A DNA stretch of 64,000 nucleotides. Source: Bacillus sp. ISL-55 (GTDB taxonomy: Bacteria; Bacillota; Bacilli; Bacillales; Cytobacillaceae). The stretch covers positions 31,016 to 95,015 of the forward strand of contig NZ_JAGGQU010000036.1 of assembly GCF_018613155.1 (NCBI RefSeq). The letters run 5' to 3'. The number at the start of each line of letters is the position of its first letter. The stretch's first letter is position 1. The position numbers were made by a program, and so were the translations under genes. The notes beneath the pieces are model-generated. The model was not told where the DNA came from. It saw only the letters and a program-made list of their open reading frames with translations, and did no database searches. This document shows positions 45,494 through 54,611 of this stretch, piece after piece.

Positions 45494-45829
45494 TTACCAC
45501 CAGATAATTGTTGTGAATGCCAGGATTGTTACAGCTCCTACAACGACTCCAGAATAAAGGAACAATGAAGGTGCTTCATGCCCTTTGTGACTCATGTGCA
45601 TGAAATAGTATAGCTGGAAGATTACCTGAATCACAGCAAGCAGAAGGATGAACGGAACTGTGAACCAGCCTGAGAATCCTTCATATCCAACTGCAACGAA
45701 AGCAACAAGTGTCAAGAAAATCATCAATGCGAAGGAAACGATTTGGTATCTCATCTCTTCGGCGCTTTTCTTGCGACGATATTCGACGTCCACTCTTGGG
45801 TTCCCTGAACTTGGTTGTTGATTAGCCAT
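45494..45829 (-). CDS. ctaF: Cytochrome caa3 oxidase subunit IV (CtaF)
   Basis: A 111-aa membrane protein with three hydrophobic segments (for example IVSFALMIFLTLVAFVAVGY) and the QLYYFMHMSHKGH motif of bacterial cytochrome oxidase subunit IVB. It is the last gene of the ctaCDEF block, four nt after ctaE. Confidence 0.95.
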   Translation of the reverse strand: MANQQPSSGNPRVDVEYRRKKSAEEMRYQIVSFALMIFLTLVAFVAVGYEGFSGWFTVPFILLLAVIQVIFQLYYFMHMSHKGHEAPSLFLYSGVVVGAVTILAFTTIIWW

Positions 45830-45833
45830 CAGT

Positions 45834-46463
45834 TTATCCCACCATTCCCATTAGATATACAACCGTGAAGATGAATACCCATACAACGTCGATGAAGTGC
45901 CAGTAAAGGCTTGCCACATAAAACTTAGGAGCGTTGTAAAGGTTCAATCCACGCTTGGAGTTGCGGACCATCAAAGTAATGATCCAAGCAAGACCGAATG
46001 CAACGTGACCACCATGGAAGCCTACAAGCGTGTAGAAGGCAGAACCAAATGCGCTGCTTGTAAACGTATGGTGAAACTCATGTACATAGTGATTGAACTC
46101 GTAAATTTCAAGCGCAAGGAAAGCTGCACCAAGTGCTACTGTCAATCCAAGCCAAAGCTGCATCTTCTTGAAGTTGAAATTCTTCATGTGATACATAGCG
46201 TATACACTTGTCAAAGAACTTGTTAGAAGAAGCATGGTCGCTGCAAAAGCAAGCGGAATTTCAAAGATATCCTTGGCAAGTGCATGGTCAGCACTAGGAA
46301 CCTTATCTTTCAATGCGAGATAAGTTGCAAACAAAGTCGCAAACAATACTGTCTCTCCGCCAAGGAAGAACCAGAAGCCCAAAAACTTGTTCTTTGCTTC
46401 GAGGGTTGCTTTTTCAGGCTCCGCAGGCCATGTTTCATAAGTGAATTTTTCTTCAGCTTGCAT
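45834..46463 (-). CDS. ctaE: Cytochrome caa3 oxidase subunit III (CtaE)
   Basis: A 209-aa protein with five transmembrane segments, the usual short form of oxidase subunit III. Motifs FWFFLGGETVLFATLFATY, TLVGFHGGHVAFG and the end YWHFIDVVWVFIFTVVYL are typical. The ATG overlaps the ctaD stop by one nt (TAATG), so the two are co-translated. Confidence 0.97.
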   Translation of the reverse strand: MQAEEKFTYETWPAEPEKATLEAKNKFLGFWFFLGGETVLFATLFATYLALKDKVPSADHALAKDIFEIPLAFAATMLLLTSSLTSVYAMYHMKNFNFKKMQLWLGLTVALGAAFLALEIYEFNHYVHEFHHTFTSSAFGSAFYTLVGFHGGHVAFGLAWIITLMVRNSKRGLNLYNAPKFYVASLYWHFIDVVWVFIFTVVYLMGMVG

Positions 46464-48334
46464 TATGCCTTTGCCCCCTTATCATTATCATCGTCCATTA
46501 AGTCTTCTTTATGAATATGGAATCCATGATCATCTTTAATAGAACGTACGAACATCGCTCCTAAAGTTACTGCCATACCGAGGATCAAGACTAGCAGTCC
46601 CCAGCTTGTTTCAGCACGGTACATTGCACCGAATGCTGCGATGAAAAGACCAAGTGAGATAACGAAAGGAATGAAAGAGTTATTCGGCATATGGATATCG
46701 CCAAGCGGTTCTGCAGGCGTCATTTCATTCTTGCCTTCCATTTTCTCCAGCCAGTAAGCATCAAGTCCACGTACAAGCGGAAGCTGCTTGAAGTTGTAGA
46801 ATGGCGGCGGAGAAGCAATCGCCCACTCTAGTGTACGGCCGTCGCCCCATGGATCATTTCCAACTTTTTCGTTTTTAACTTGTGTCATGATGACGTTAAT
46901 TAAAAGTACTACAACTGCTACTGCCATGAAGATGGCACCAACAGAACTGATTAAGTTTCCAGTTTCAAGTCCCTGTCCCGGCAGGAATGTGAAGATACGG
47001 CGTGGCATACCCATCAATCCCAGGAAGTGCTGGATGAAGAACGTTAGGTGGAAACCGATCAGGAATAACCAGAAAGTGATTTTACCCAAAGTTTCGTTAA
47101 GCATTGTACCAAACATTTTTGGCCAGTACAGGTGTGCACCTGCGAATAGAGCGAATACTACTCCACCAACGATAACGTAGTGGAAGTGAGCGACAACGAA
47201 ATAACTGTCGTGGTACTGATAGTCAGCTGCAGCAGATGCCAGCATGACACCTGTTACACCACCGGCAACGAATGATGGAATGAAGGCTACTGCCCAAAGC
47301 ATCGGAGTTGTGAACTTGATGCTTCCTCCCCACATCGTGAACATCCAGTTGAAAATCTTGATACCTGTAGGTACGGCGATTGCCATTGTCGCTACAGCGA
47401 AAATCGCGTTTGCGATCGGTCCAAGACCTGTTGTGAACATATGGTGAGCCCATACCATGAATCCTAGGAAACCGATTAATACAGTCGCGAATACCATGGA
47501 TGAGTAACCGAAAAGACGTTTTCTAGAGAAAATCGCAAAGATTTCTGAGAAAATACCGAATGCCGGTAAGATTAGGATATAAACTTCTGGGTGACCAAAG
47601 ATCCAGAAAAGGTGTTCCCAGATAATTGTGTTACCGCCGTTTGATACATCAAAGAAATTAGATCCAAACATACGGTCAAAAATCATTAAGAAAAGGCCAA
47701 CAGTCAGTGGAGGGAACGCAAACAGGATAAGAGCTGATGTTACAAATGTTGCCCAAGTGAACATCGGCATTCTCATATAAGTCATTCCCGGGGCACGCAT
47801 GTTTATGATCGTTACGAGGAAGTTAATCCCCCCGATTAGTGTACCCGCACCCGAAATCTGCAAACCAAGTGCATAAAAATCGATACCATGTGTTTCAGAC
47901 GCTATTGCAAGTGATGCGTAAGAAGTCCAACCAGCATCAGGAGCTCCACCCAGGAACCATGAAAGGTTGAGGAATACTCCACCAAAGAAGAATAACCAAA
48001 ATCCTAATGAGTTCAAGAATGGGAACGCTACGTCACGCGCTCCAATCTGGAGTGGCATAACAGCATTCATGAATGCAAATACAAGCGGCATCGCTGCCAG
48101 GAATATCATCGTTGTTCCATGCATCGTCAGGATTTCATTATAGAAACCTGCGCTTACAAAATCATTATTAGGTACAGCTAGCTGAATACGGATGAACAAA
48201 GCTTCAAGTCCGCCTAGGATGAAGAAGAATCCGCCAGCAATTAGATAAAGGATTGCGATTTTTTTATGGTCAACCGTTGTCAGGTAATCCCATAACGTTG
48301 CGCCGAATCCCTTTTTCTGAGCATAGGTACTCAC
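46463..48334 (-). CDS. ctaD: Cytochrome caa3 oxidase subunit I (CtaD)
   Basis: The catalytic subunit, 623 aa, with about twelve to fourteen transmembrane segments. It holds the low-spin heme, heme a3 and CuB. The cross-linked His-Tyr pair is in FGHPEVYILILPAFGI; the CuB histidines are in WAHHMFTTG; the proximal ligand region is HDSYFVVAHFHYVIVGG. It receives electrons from subunit II and reduces O2 to water while moving protons. The start is GTG with GGGAGG upstream. Confidence 0.98.
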   Translation of the reverse strand: MSTYAQKKGFGATLWDYLTTVDHKKIAILYLIAGGFFFILGGLEALFIRIQLAVPNNDFVSAGFYNEILTMHGTTMIFLAAMPLVFAFMNAVMPLQIGARDVAFPFLNSLGFWLFFFGGVFLNLSWFLGGAPDAGWTSYASLAIASETHGIDFYALGLQISGAGTLIGGINFLVTIINMRAPGMTYMRMPMFTWATFVTSALILFAFPPLTVGLFLMIFDRMFGSNFFDVSNGGNTIIWEHLFWIFGHPEVYILILPAFGIFSEIFAIFSRKRLFGYSSMVFATVLIGFLGFMVWAHHMFTTGLGPIANAIFAVATMAIAVPTGIKIFNWMFTMWGGSIKFTTPMLWAVAFIPSFVAGGVTGVMLASAAADYQYHDSYFVVAHFHYVIVGGVVFALFAGAHLYWPKMFGTMLNETLGKITFWLFLIGFHLTFFIQHFLGLMGMPRRIFTFLPGQGLETGNLISSVGAIFMAVAVVVLLINVIMTQVKNEKVGNDPWGDGRTLEWAIASPPPFYNFKQLPLVRGLDAYWLEKMEGKNEMTPAEPLGDIHMPNNSFIPFVISLGLFIAAFGAMYRAETSWGLLVLILGMAVTLGAMFVRSIKDDHGFHIHKEDLMDDDNDKGAKA

Positions 48335-48365
48335 AGTTTTACCTCCCTTTCAAACAAATCCCCTG

Positions 48366-49439
48366 TTATTTCTGGACTTTCAAGCCCATCAGATATTCTG
48401 TTAATGCATCAAGTTCTTCTGGTTTAAGTTCAGGATACTTGCCAGTCATCTTGTTTGCCGGCTTGTATGCTGCTGGATCTTCCAGCCATTTCTTGATATT
48501 TTCTTCTGACATATCCAAGACACCAGCAACGCGTGAACGATCGCCGAAGTTTGACAAGTTAGGACCAACACGAGCTGCTTCTGGAGCCGTGTTTGCCGGA
48601 GTTACGGCGTGGCATCCGATACAGCTGTTATTGAAGATTTCCTGCCCTTGCTGAGCAGTTGCTGTTTCTGCCTTAGCAGGTTCTTTAACTCCTTGCATAT
48701 TTGCTACCCACTGATCGAATTCATCACGTGGCAAAGCTTTTACTTTGAAGTCCATCAATGCGTGTGAAGGTCCGCAAAGCTCAGCACATTTTCCGTAGAA
48801 AAGTCCGCCAGCTTCATCGGCTCCTTTACTGTCAAATTCAAGCCAAAATTTGTTGATGTTATCAGTATTTGTATCCATCTTTCCTCCAACAGAAGGAATC
48901 CAGAAAGAGTGCTTTACATCTGAAGCCTTAAGGTTAAAGTAAACCTTTTCATCAGTAGGGACTACTAATTCCTGGCTAGTGATGATTTCTTCATTTGGAT
49001 ACTCGAATTCCCACCAGTAAAGATTCGCGCGCACGTTGACTACAAGCGCATCAGTCTTTCCTTCAGCGTTCTTCTTTTCCATTGGGGAAACATCCGCCAA
49101 CTTAAACGTTGCCGCAACTGTAGGAACAGCAAGAATTAGAAGCAATAAGATCGGAATAACAGTCCAAAGGATCTCAAGCTTGTGGCTTCCCTCGACCTGC
49201 TTCGGAATTTCGTTGTCATTCTTCCTGCGGAACTTCATAATGACATAAATAAAAATGATTGTGACGACAGCAATTACTCCCACCATAATCGCCGTGCTCA
49301 ACAACATAAGTTCATACTGGGATTGAGCAACTTCACCTGCAGGTCTTAATGTAGACAGGTATGGCTCACCACAGCCGGACAAGACTAATGCCATCAATGT
49401 GAACAATGACAGCAGACGCCATTTAGCAAGCATCTTCAT
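48366..49439 (-). CDS. ctaC: Cytochrome caa3 oxidase subunit II with cytochrome c domain (CtaC)
   Basis: A 357-aa lipoprotein: LVLSGC is the lipobox (cysteine at about residue 23), followed by two transmembrane helices and the CuA domain (HSFWIPSVGG and CAELCGPSHALMDF supply the ligands). A C-terminal cytochrome c domain has CIGCH for heme attachment and a distal Met in NKMTGKYPEL. The fused c domain shows that this is a caa3-type oxidase. AGGGG lies 12 nt before the ATG. Confidence 0.98.
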   Translation of the reverse strand: MKMLAKWRLLSLFTLMALVLSGCGEPYLSTLRPAGEVAQSQYELMLLSTAIMVGVIAVVTIIFIYVIMKFRRKNDNEIPKQVEGSHKLEILWTVIPILLLLILAVPTVAATFKLADVSPMEKKNAEGKTDALVVNVRANLYWWEFEYPNEEIITSQELVVPTDEKVYFNLKASDVKHSFWIPSVGGKMDTNTDNINKFWLEFDSKGADEAGGLFYGKCAELCGPSHALMDFKVKALPRDEFDQWVANMQGVKEPAKAETATAQQGQEIFNNSCIGCHAVTPANTAPEAARVGPNLSNFGDRSRVAGVLDMSEENIKKWLEDPAAYKPANKMTGKYPELKPEELDALTEYLMGLKVQK

Positions 49440-49540
49440 AGCTTAATTAAACCCCTCTTTCGTAAAAAATCTTATAAATTTGGTTAAAAAAATTTATGGA
49501 AAAATCCTCTCTCAACAAAGAGTGAATCTCCTAACGAAGG

Positions 49541-50467
49541 TTAGATAAGTGTGACAATTACCATAGCGACAAACATGACAGTTAAGTATTGTAAAGAATA
49601 TACAAACATCAGTTTTGCCCATTTGATATCATCTTTAAGCTTTTCAAGGTAGATTCCCAATACAAGCCACCCAATATTCAGGACCGTTGCAAGAATCATG
49701 AATGGAATTCCAAGTTCAGGAAGGAAAAATGGTAACGGCAACAATGCTGTCACCCAAAGGTAAATCGATCTCTTAGTGGCTTTGAAGCCTTTCACAACCG
49801 GAAGCATTGGTATACCAGCTGCACGGTATTCCTCTACCCTTCTCATTGCCAGAGCATAGAAGTGTGGTGGCTGCCAAACAAAAACGATGGCAAAAAGCAT
49901 CCAGGCCATTACGTCTAGGTTAGCGTCTACTGCAGCCCATCCGATTAGCGGTGGAACTGCTCCTGAGATACTGCCGACAATTGTATTGGAGACATATTGT
50001 CGTTTTGACCACAATGTATAGAGAACTACATAACTAAAAACGCCAAACAACCCGATTAAAGCAGCTGTTATGGTAGTTGTAAGCAAAAACGCTGTTCCAA
50101 TCCCAATCAGCAAGAAGCTCATCATGGCTACTTTTCCTGGCTGGACTTTTCCAGTCACAGTCGGCCTGTCTTTTGTTCGCTCCATTAAATGGTCGATATC
50201 CCGATCGATGTAGTTGTTAAGGCTGCATGAGCCGGCGACAATCAATGATGAACCTATCAATGTCGCTAGAATCAAATCAATATTATCGAGAAAGCGCACT
50301 CCGCTGAAATGAAGTGCTAGCCATAATCCAGTAAAAGTCGTCATAGCATTGGAATTTACAATCCCTACTTTAATTAGGGATAGAAAATCTTTCAACATGG
50401 TCTTCTCCACGACTGCAGGCTGTCCGTCCTCTAATACAGCTTCTGATAAAGCTTTTGAATTAGACAT
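49541..50467 (-). CDS. ctaB: Protoheme IX farnesyltransferase (heme O synthase, CtaB)
   Basis: CtaB attaches a farnesyl group to heme B to give heme O. The 308-aa UbiA-type protein has nine hydrophobic segments and the prenyl diphosphate motif [15 protein letters not shown], plus [18 protein letters not shown]. Start has GGAGGATATGG upstream. It begins the ctaB-C-D-E-F transcription unit, with ctaA divergent. Confidence 0.97.
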   Translation of the reverse strand: MSNSKALSEAVLEDGQPAVVEKTMLKDFLSLIKVGIVNSNAMTTFTGLWLALHFSGVRFLDNIDLILATLIGSSLIVAGSCSLNNYIDRDIDHLMERTKDRPTVTGKVQPGKVAMMSFLLIGIGTAFLLTTTITAALIGLFGVFSYVVLYTLWSKRQYVSNTIVGSISGAVPPLIGWAAVDANLDVMAWMLFAIVFVWQPPHFYALAMRRVEEYRAAGIPMLPVVKGFKATKRSIYLWVTALLPLPFFLPELGIPFMILATVLNIGWLVLGIYLEKLKDDIKWAKLMFVYSLQYLTVMFVAMVIVTLI

Positions 50468-51084
50468 CCATATCCTCCTTCATCCCTTTTCCTTCAAAAT
50501 TCCAGAGACGAAATTTTTACAAAAAAAAGAAGAGTATTTGTACTTTATATTTCGGTTAGTTTTCACTATTCTCAACGTGTAAAGGCTGTTAAATGTTTGT
50601 GTAGAAAAATAAAGCCTACGTTGTATATTAAATCACACTTCACAACTTTTTTGTGAATTTTTTTTGAACAAAATTTGACTAATTTGTGTCTTACCGCCAT
50701 TATCCATAAAGTTTATTTTTATTGCAAGGAATTTTGACTTGATATTAATAGAATGTTTGGATGCCCTCTTTATTACGAATATACATATTCTTGGATAATA
50801 TTTTCATGTCTGTAACTTTGCTGGTATTTAACATCATCATTTTTCTTGCCTTATCGCTGCCATGAGCATTTTACCTATAAAAGGGATTGTTGTCCAACTA
50901 TAATAGTAAGTATTGAAATATTAACTATTATTGTGTAGTATCTTAAGTATTGTTTTCTATCCTTTTTCGTCAAAATTCGTTATTATAGGGATAGAATTTT
51001 TTCTTTTCTACAAGCTTCTTCCATTATACATGTCAAGTTTATTATTTGACAACTTATCGAACTTTGAATGAGCAGGTGATGATC
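50468..51084. other. ctaB-ctaA divergent promoter region
   Basis: A 617-bp AT-rich region with no gene. It holds the ResD-like box described separately. A candidate plus-strand promoter for ctaA is TTGACT at 50675-50680, 17 nt, then CATTAT at 50698-50703, which would give a long untranslated leader of about 370 nt. A perfect TATAAT at 50899-50904 has no good -35 partner. Confidence 0.5.
50639..50658. promoter_or_regulatory. ResD-like box and inverted repeat between ctaA and ctaB
   Basis: TTCACAA at 50639-50645 and TTGTGAA at 50651-50657 form an inverted repeat, five nt apart. Within it TTTGTGAAT at 50650-50658 equals the reported ResD consensus. It lies 16 nt before the candidate ctaA -35. 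In B. subtilis ResD activates both ctaA and ctaB. The arms point outwards, unlike the Rex operator (TTGTGAA then TTCACAA). Confidence 0.55.
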
Positions 51085-52041
51085 ATGAATCGTTCCCTCA
51101 AGTGGCTGGCTGTTTTAACCACGATTGGGATGCTTTTTGTTTTGCTCGGAGGAGCGTTGGTTACAAAAACCGATTCCGGAATGGGCTGCGGCAAGTCCTG
51201 GCCCCTTTGTAACGGAGAATTCGTTCCTACGGATATTACTCCCGAATTGGTGATAGAGCTTGCCCACAGGTTAGTATCGGGCAGCGTAGGCATCATGGTA
51301 CTAATCTTATCGATCTGGACATGGAAGGCAATTGGGCATATACGAGAAACGAAGTTCTTGTCTGTTTTATCTTTTTTCTTCCTTGTTCTACAGGCATTGA
51401 TCGGAGCTGCCGCTGTTGTTTGGGGACAATCTGATTTTGTCCTGGCACTTCACTTCGGCATTTCTCTCATCTCTTTTGCTGCTGTACTTTTATTGACCAT
51501 GCTAATTTTTGAAGTGGATAAAAAATTCCAGGCTGAAAAATTAGTGATTGATAAAAGAATGAAGTTCCATATTATCGGGCTTTCCATATACAGCTATATT
51601 GTAGTTTACACCGGTGCTCTTGTCCGGCATATGAATGCCAGCCTGGTCTGTAAAGATTGGCCATTATGTACGAGTGGCGGCCCCTTCCTTCCTACCAACA
51701 TTTACGAGTGGGTACAAATGGGACACAGGGCTGCAGCAGGTTTCATTTTTATCTGGATTGCATATGTCACCTACATCGCCGTCAAACACTACAAGCATGA
51801 AAGAGTACTATACTGGGGCTGGATCATTTCAATGGTCCTTGTGTCACTCCAGGTCATTGCCGGCGCATTTGTCATCTTCACAAGATTGAATCTGTACATT
51901 GCCCTCGGGCACGCTTTCTTCATTTCCGTTCTGTTTGGCGTATTCAGCTACTTTATCCTTCTGGTTTCCAGAAGCAAAAAGAATGCCGCAAGAGTGCAAA
52001 ATCCTAAACCCGTTGACCTTTCTCCGGCAACGGTAAAATAA
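51085..52041 (+). CDS. ctaA: Heme A synthase CtaA
   Basis: CtaA oxidises the methyl group of heme O to a formyl group, giving heme A. The 318-aa protein has eight transmembrane segments in two repeated halves, each with a histidine pair ([10 protein letters not shown] and [17 protein letters not shown] and ALGHAFF) and cysteine pairs on loops ([25 protein letters not shown]). ATG at 51085 has CAGGTG upstream. It is divergent from ctaB and convergent with ftsW. Confidence 0.97.
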   Translation: MNRSLKWLAVLTTIGMLFVLLGGALVTKTDSGMGCGKSWPLCNGEFVPTDITPELVIELAHRLVSGSVGIMVLILSIWTWKAIGHIRETKFLSVLSFFFLVLQALIGAAAVVWGQSDFVLALHFGISLISFAAVLLLTMLIFEVDKKFQAEKLVIDKRMKFHIIGLSIYSYIVVYTGALVRHMNASLVCKDWPLCTSGGPFLPTNIYEWVQMGHRAAAGFIFIWIAYVTYIAVKHYKHERVLYWGWIISMVLVSLQVIAGAFVIFTRLNLYIALGHAFFISVLFGVFSYFILLVSRSKKNAARVQNPKPVDLSPATVK

Positions 52042-52071
52042 AAAGCTGCAGCAGACGCTGCAGCTTTTTAT
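52040..52071. terminator. Bidirectional terminator between ctaA and ftsW
   Basis: AAAAGCTGCAGC and GCTGCAGCTTTT form a perfect 12-bp stem with a 4-nt loop and flanking A and T runs. Confidence 0.93.
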
Positions 52072-52082
52072 CATTTCATTGA

Positions 52083-53291
52083 CTACGACCTGAACTTGAA
52101 CGAATTTTGGTTTACTATAGATTTTGCCGGTTTAGGCTCTGCGGTCTTGTCCTTCTTATACTTCTCTTCATATTTTACAAACATCGAAACATTCACGAGT
52201 ATCCCTGTCGCCAGCGCGAGCTGCAGCAATGACGAGCCTCCATAACTCACAAAAGGCAAAGGAACCCCTGTCAGAGGAATGACCCCTGAAGCTCCGCCTA
52301 GATTGACAAACGACTGAATGCCAATCATACTGGAAATCCCAATTGCAAGCAAACTGCCAAAAGGATCCTTGCACTTCAGCCCGATATGAATTCCTTTTAG
52401 GACGATGAACGCCAGACTCAACAACACAAATCCTACACCAAAAATCCCCAATTCTTCGGAGATGACTGCTATGATGAAGTCTGTGTGGGGCTCAGGCAGA
52501 TATCCGAGCTTCTGGACACTTTCTCCAAGACCCAAACCTTTCAAGCCTCCCGAACCAATTGCATAATAGGAATTAGCTAGATGATAACCTGTATTTTGTT
52601 CATCTGTAAAAGGATTGCTGTAAGCAGTAAATCTGCCTATCCTTGTTTCAGAAAAAATTTCATCCTGAAGGAACAGAACGAAAGGAGCGAGGAATCCGAG
52701 GCCAAATAATATCAGTTTTGAGATATTCTTCAGGTTCATACCTGAAGAAATGATTATTGTAGAAGCAATAGCAAAAATAATTGCTGCTGTACCGAAGTCA
52801 GGTTGAATTGCGACTAGCATACATACTAAAATCAAGTAAACAAGAGGTGGTACAACCCCTTTATTAAACTGGTTTATGTAGGTTTGCTTTTTAGCATACA
52901 CGGCTGATAGATAGATAATGACACTTAACTTCGCAAACTCTGATGGCTGCAGGCTTCTTGCTCCAACTTCAAACCAGCTCAATGCATTGTTCGTCACTTT
53001 ACCAAATAAAAATAGCGCAGCAAGCCCACCGAGGATAAAGACTACCATCGGCAATAAAACCTTAGTGCTTTTCATCGCCTTGTATGGGAAGAATGCCGCT
53101 ACCACAAACAGGAATGTTGCAAGTAATAAGTTGAACTTCTGTTTTTGAAAGAAGAAATCACTAGGATAATCATACCTCTGGATGGCAGTGACCATGCTGG
53201 CACTGTAAACCATGACAAGGCCAAACAAGCACAAGAGCGCAACAACAATGATCAATGAATAGTCATAGGATTTCAGTATTTTTTTTAACAT
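52083..53291 (-). CDS. ftsW: FtsW, divisome SEDS lipid II polymerase
   Basis: A 402-aa SEDS protein with about ten transmembrane segments: GARSLQPSEFAKLSVIIYL, QPDFGTAAIIF, LPEPHTDFIIAVISEELG and VPLPFVSYGGSSLLQLA. It polymerises septal glycan strands with PBP2B. The basic tail KYEEKYKKDKTAEPKPAKS is longer than that of SpoVE. Its position next to ylaN and ctaA matches ftsW (ylaO) of B. subtilis, but pycA, normally between ftsW and ctaA, is absent. Confidence 0.93.
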   Translation of the reverse strand: MLKKILKSYDYSLIIVVALLCLFGLVMVYSASMVTAIQRYDYPSDFFFQKQKFNLLLATFLFVVAAFFPYKAMKSTKVLLPMVVFILGGLAALFLFGKVTNNALSWFEVGARSLQPSEFAKLSVIIYLSAVYAKKQTYINQFNKGVVPPLVYLILVCMLVAIQPDFGTAAIIFAIASTIIISSGMNLKNISKLILFGLGFLAPFVLFLQDEIFSETRIGRFTAYSNPFTDEQNTGYHLANSYYAIGSGGLKGLGLGESVQKLGYLPEPHTDFIIAVISEELGIFGVGFVLLSLAFIVLKGIHIGLKCKDPFGSLLAIGISSMIGIQSFVNLGGASGVIPLTGVPLPFVSYGGSSLLQLALATGILVNVSMFVKYEEKYKKDKTAEPKPAKSIVNQNSFKFRS

Positions 53292-53488
53292 CGTCTCTTC
53301 CCCATCTTCTAAGTTGTTTAATCTATTCTACTATAAGTTGAAATATCCTGCCTTTGTTTAAGGAAAAGTTATGAAATTCTTAATATATTGTCATAGAAGT
53401 GTAATGCAGTGTTTTCATATTTCTACATGTTGCATGGCTATAATTAAGGCCATAGGATAGAGGGTTAAAATAACTAATTAACAATGAA

Positions 53489-53532
53489 CAAAAAAACTCA
53501 AACAATCGAATAGGACTGTTTGAGTTTTTAGG
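53489..53532 (-). terminator. Terminator after ylaN
   Basis: On the minus strand AAAAACTCAAACA and TGTTTGAGTTTTT form a perfect stem with a T run. Confidence 0.93.
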
Positions 53533-53534
53533 AT

Positions 53535-53816
53535 TTATTTTTTTAACGAAGCTTCATGCAATATGGAAAGCTCTTGCTCCAATTGATCGAGAATAACTTT
53601 CCCATCTGATTCTTCGATTAAGCCGAGTCTTACTGCAAAATCTATCTCTCTTGATAATCCAAACATTTGCGTATCTAAAACCTCTTCATAAAGAGGGCAT
53701 TGAGGCATTGTCAGATTATCCATTTGCACTTTGATCAGCTTTAAAATTTTATCAGCGTCAGCCTTTAATAAGGCATGGGCTTTTTCCTGATGGTTGATTA
53801 TCATATCAGACGCCAA
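53535..53816 (-). CDS. ylaN: YlaN, iron-responsive Fur-interacting protein
   Basis: A 93-aa protein with [18 protein letters not shown] and [18 protein letters not shown], the UPF0358/YlaN pattern. YlaN has been linked to iron homeostasis through Fur. TTG at 53816 follows GGGGGGGATCAAG and gives the family start MASD; the frame opens 33 nt upstream without a site. It lies upstream of ftsW with its own terminator. Confidence 0.92.
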   Translation of the reverse strand: MASDMIINHQEKAHALLKADADKILKLIKVQMDNLTMPQCPLYEEVLDTQMFGLSREIDFAVRLGLIEESDGKVILDQLEQELSILHEASLKK

Positions 53817-54004
53817 CTTGATCCCCCCCGTTTCCGAGCGATTACCCAATCCTATCTTTAAATTTTACCCTTAAGTGGACAAAAAAGCAAGAATATTAAG
53901 GAGTTACATATTAATGTTTAGCGTCCTGCAGATGGGTTGAAATGACAACTCACAGAATTATCGCTATACTGAAGAAATAATATGTAAAGATTCAGGAGGG
54001 AATT

Positions 54005-54505
54005 ATGGAAACAATCATCCCAATCAAAGGAAAAATCAAATACAAGATCACTTTGGATCCTGGTGTATGGATTTTCGACGATCGCAAAGTAGACTTGAAT
54101 ACATATTTCAACGGAGATCAGGAGCGCAGTGATGCCCTTGAAGAGTATACGAAGTCAGTCTCAAGACATTGGGATCGTGAAATTACGGAGGGTGCAGTCT
54201 ATCCACCAACCCTCAAAACAGAAGTGAAGTTCGAGAAAGAAAAAGTCCTGACAGGCACTTTCGGGATACCATTCAAGCCATTTCTTGTGAATGCAGAACC
54301 AGAGCAGACAGCAAAGACTGTAGTGATTGAATATGGGGAAAATGACCAGGTATCACTTTCACTTGAGAAAGCTTCTGGCCTTATCCTCGGTTTTTCCAAG
54401 GACGGCAAACCTTTAAAAGAGGACGGGCCGCTGCATGTATATTACCAGGATGGTTCCAACAAGGAAAATCCAATCAAAAATGTTACCGGTTTTACCGTAG
54501 AATAA
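54005..54505 (+). CDS. ylaL: YlaL-like protein
   Basis: A 166-aa soluble, beta-rich protein beginning METIIPIKGKIKYKITLDPGVW. It matches YlaL by position between ylaN and the PhoH gene. A name as peptidyl-prolyl isomerase is sometimes used for this family, but no isomerase motif was recognised. ATG has AGGAGGG upstream. Confidence 0.78.
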   Translation: METIIPIKGKIKYKITLDPGVWIFDDRKVDLNTYFNGDQERSDALEEYTKSVSRHWDREITEGAVYPPTLKTEVKFEKEKVLTGTFGIPFKPFLVNAEPEQTAKTVVIEYGENDQVSLSLEKASGLILGFSKDGKPLKEDGPLHVYYQDGSNKENPIKNVTGFTVE

Positions 54506-54520
54506 TATGTAAGGTACTGC

Positions 54521-54554
54521 CAACGGGCATCCCAGAAGGGTGCCCGTTATTTTA
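54521..54554 (+). terminator. Terminator after ylaL
   Basis: AACGGGCA and TGCCCGTT form a stem around a 12-nt loop, followed by ATTTTATT. Confidence 0.8.
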
Positions 54555-54611
54555 TTGTCACACTGCCCGTTTTGGCTTTTTTATCTGAAAGATTCCAGTA
54601 TGTGCAAAAAG

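Noticed and set aside
50639..50657. Rex operator reading of the inverted repeat between ctaA and ctaB
   Set aside because: Rex sites are TTGTGAA then TTCACAA; here the arms are in the reverse order, so a ResD-type half-site is the better reading.
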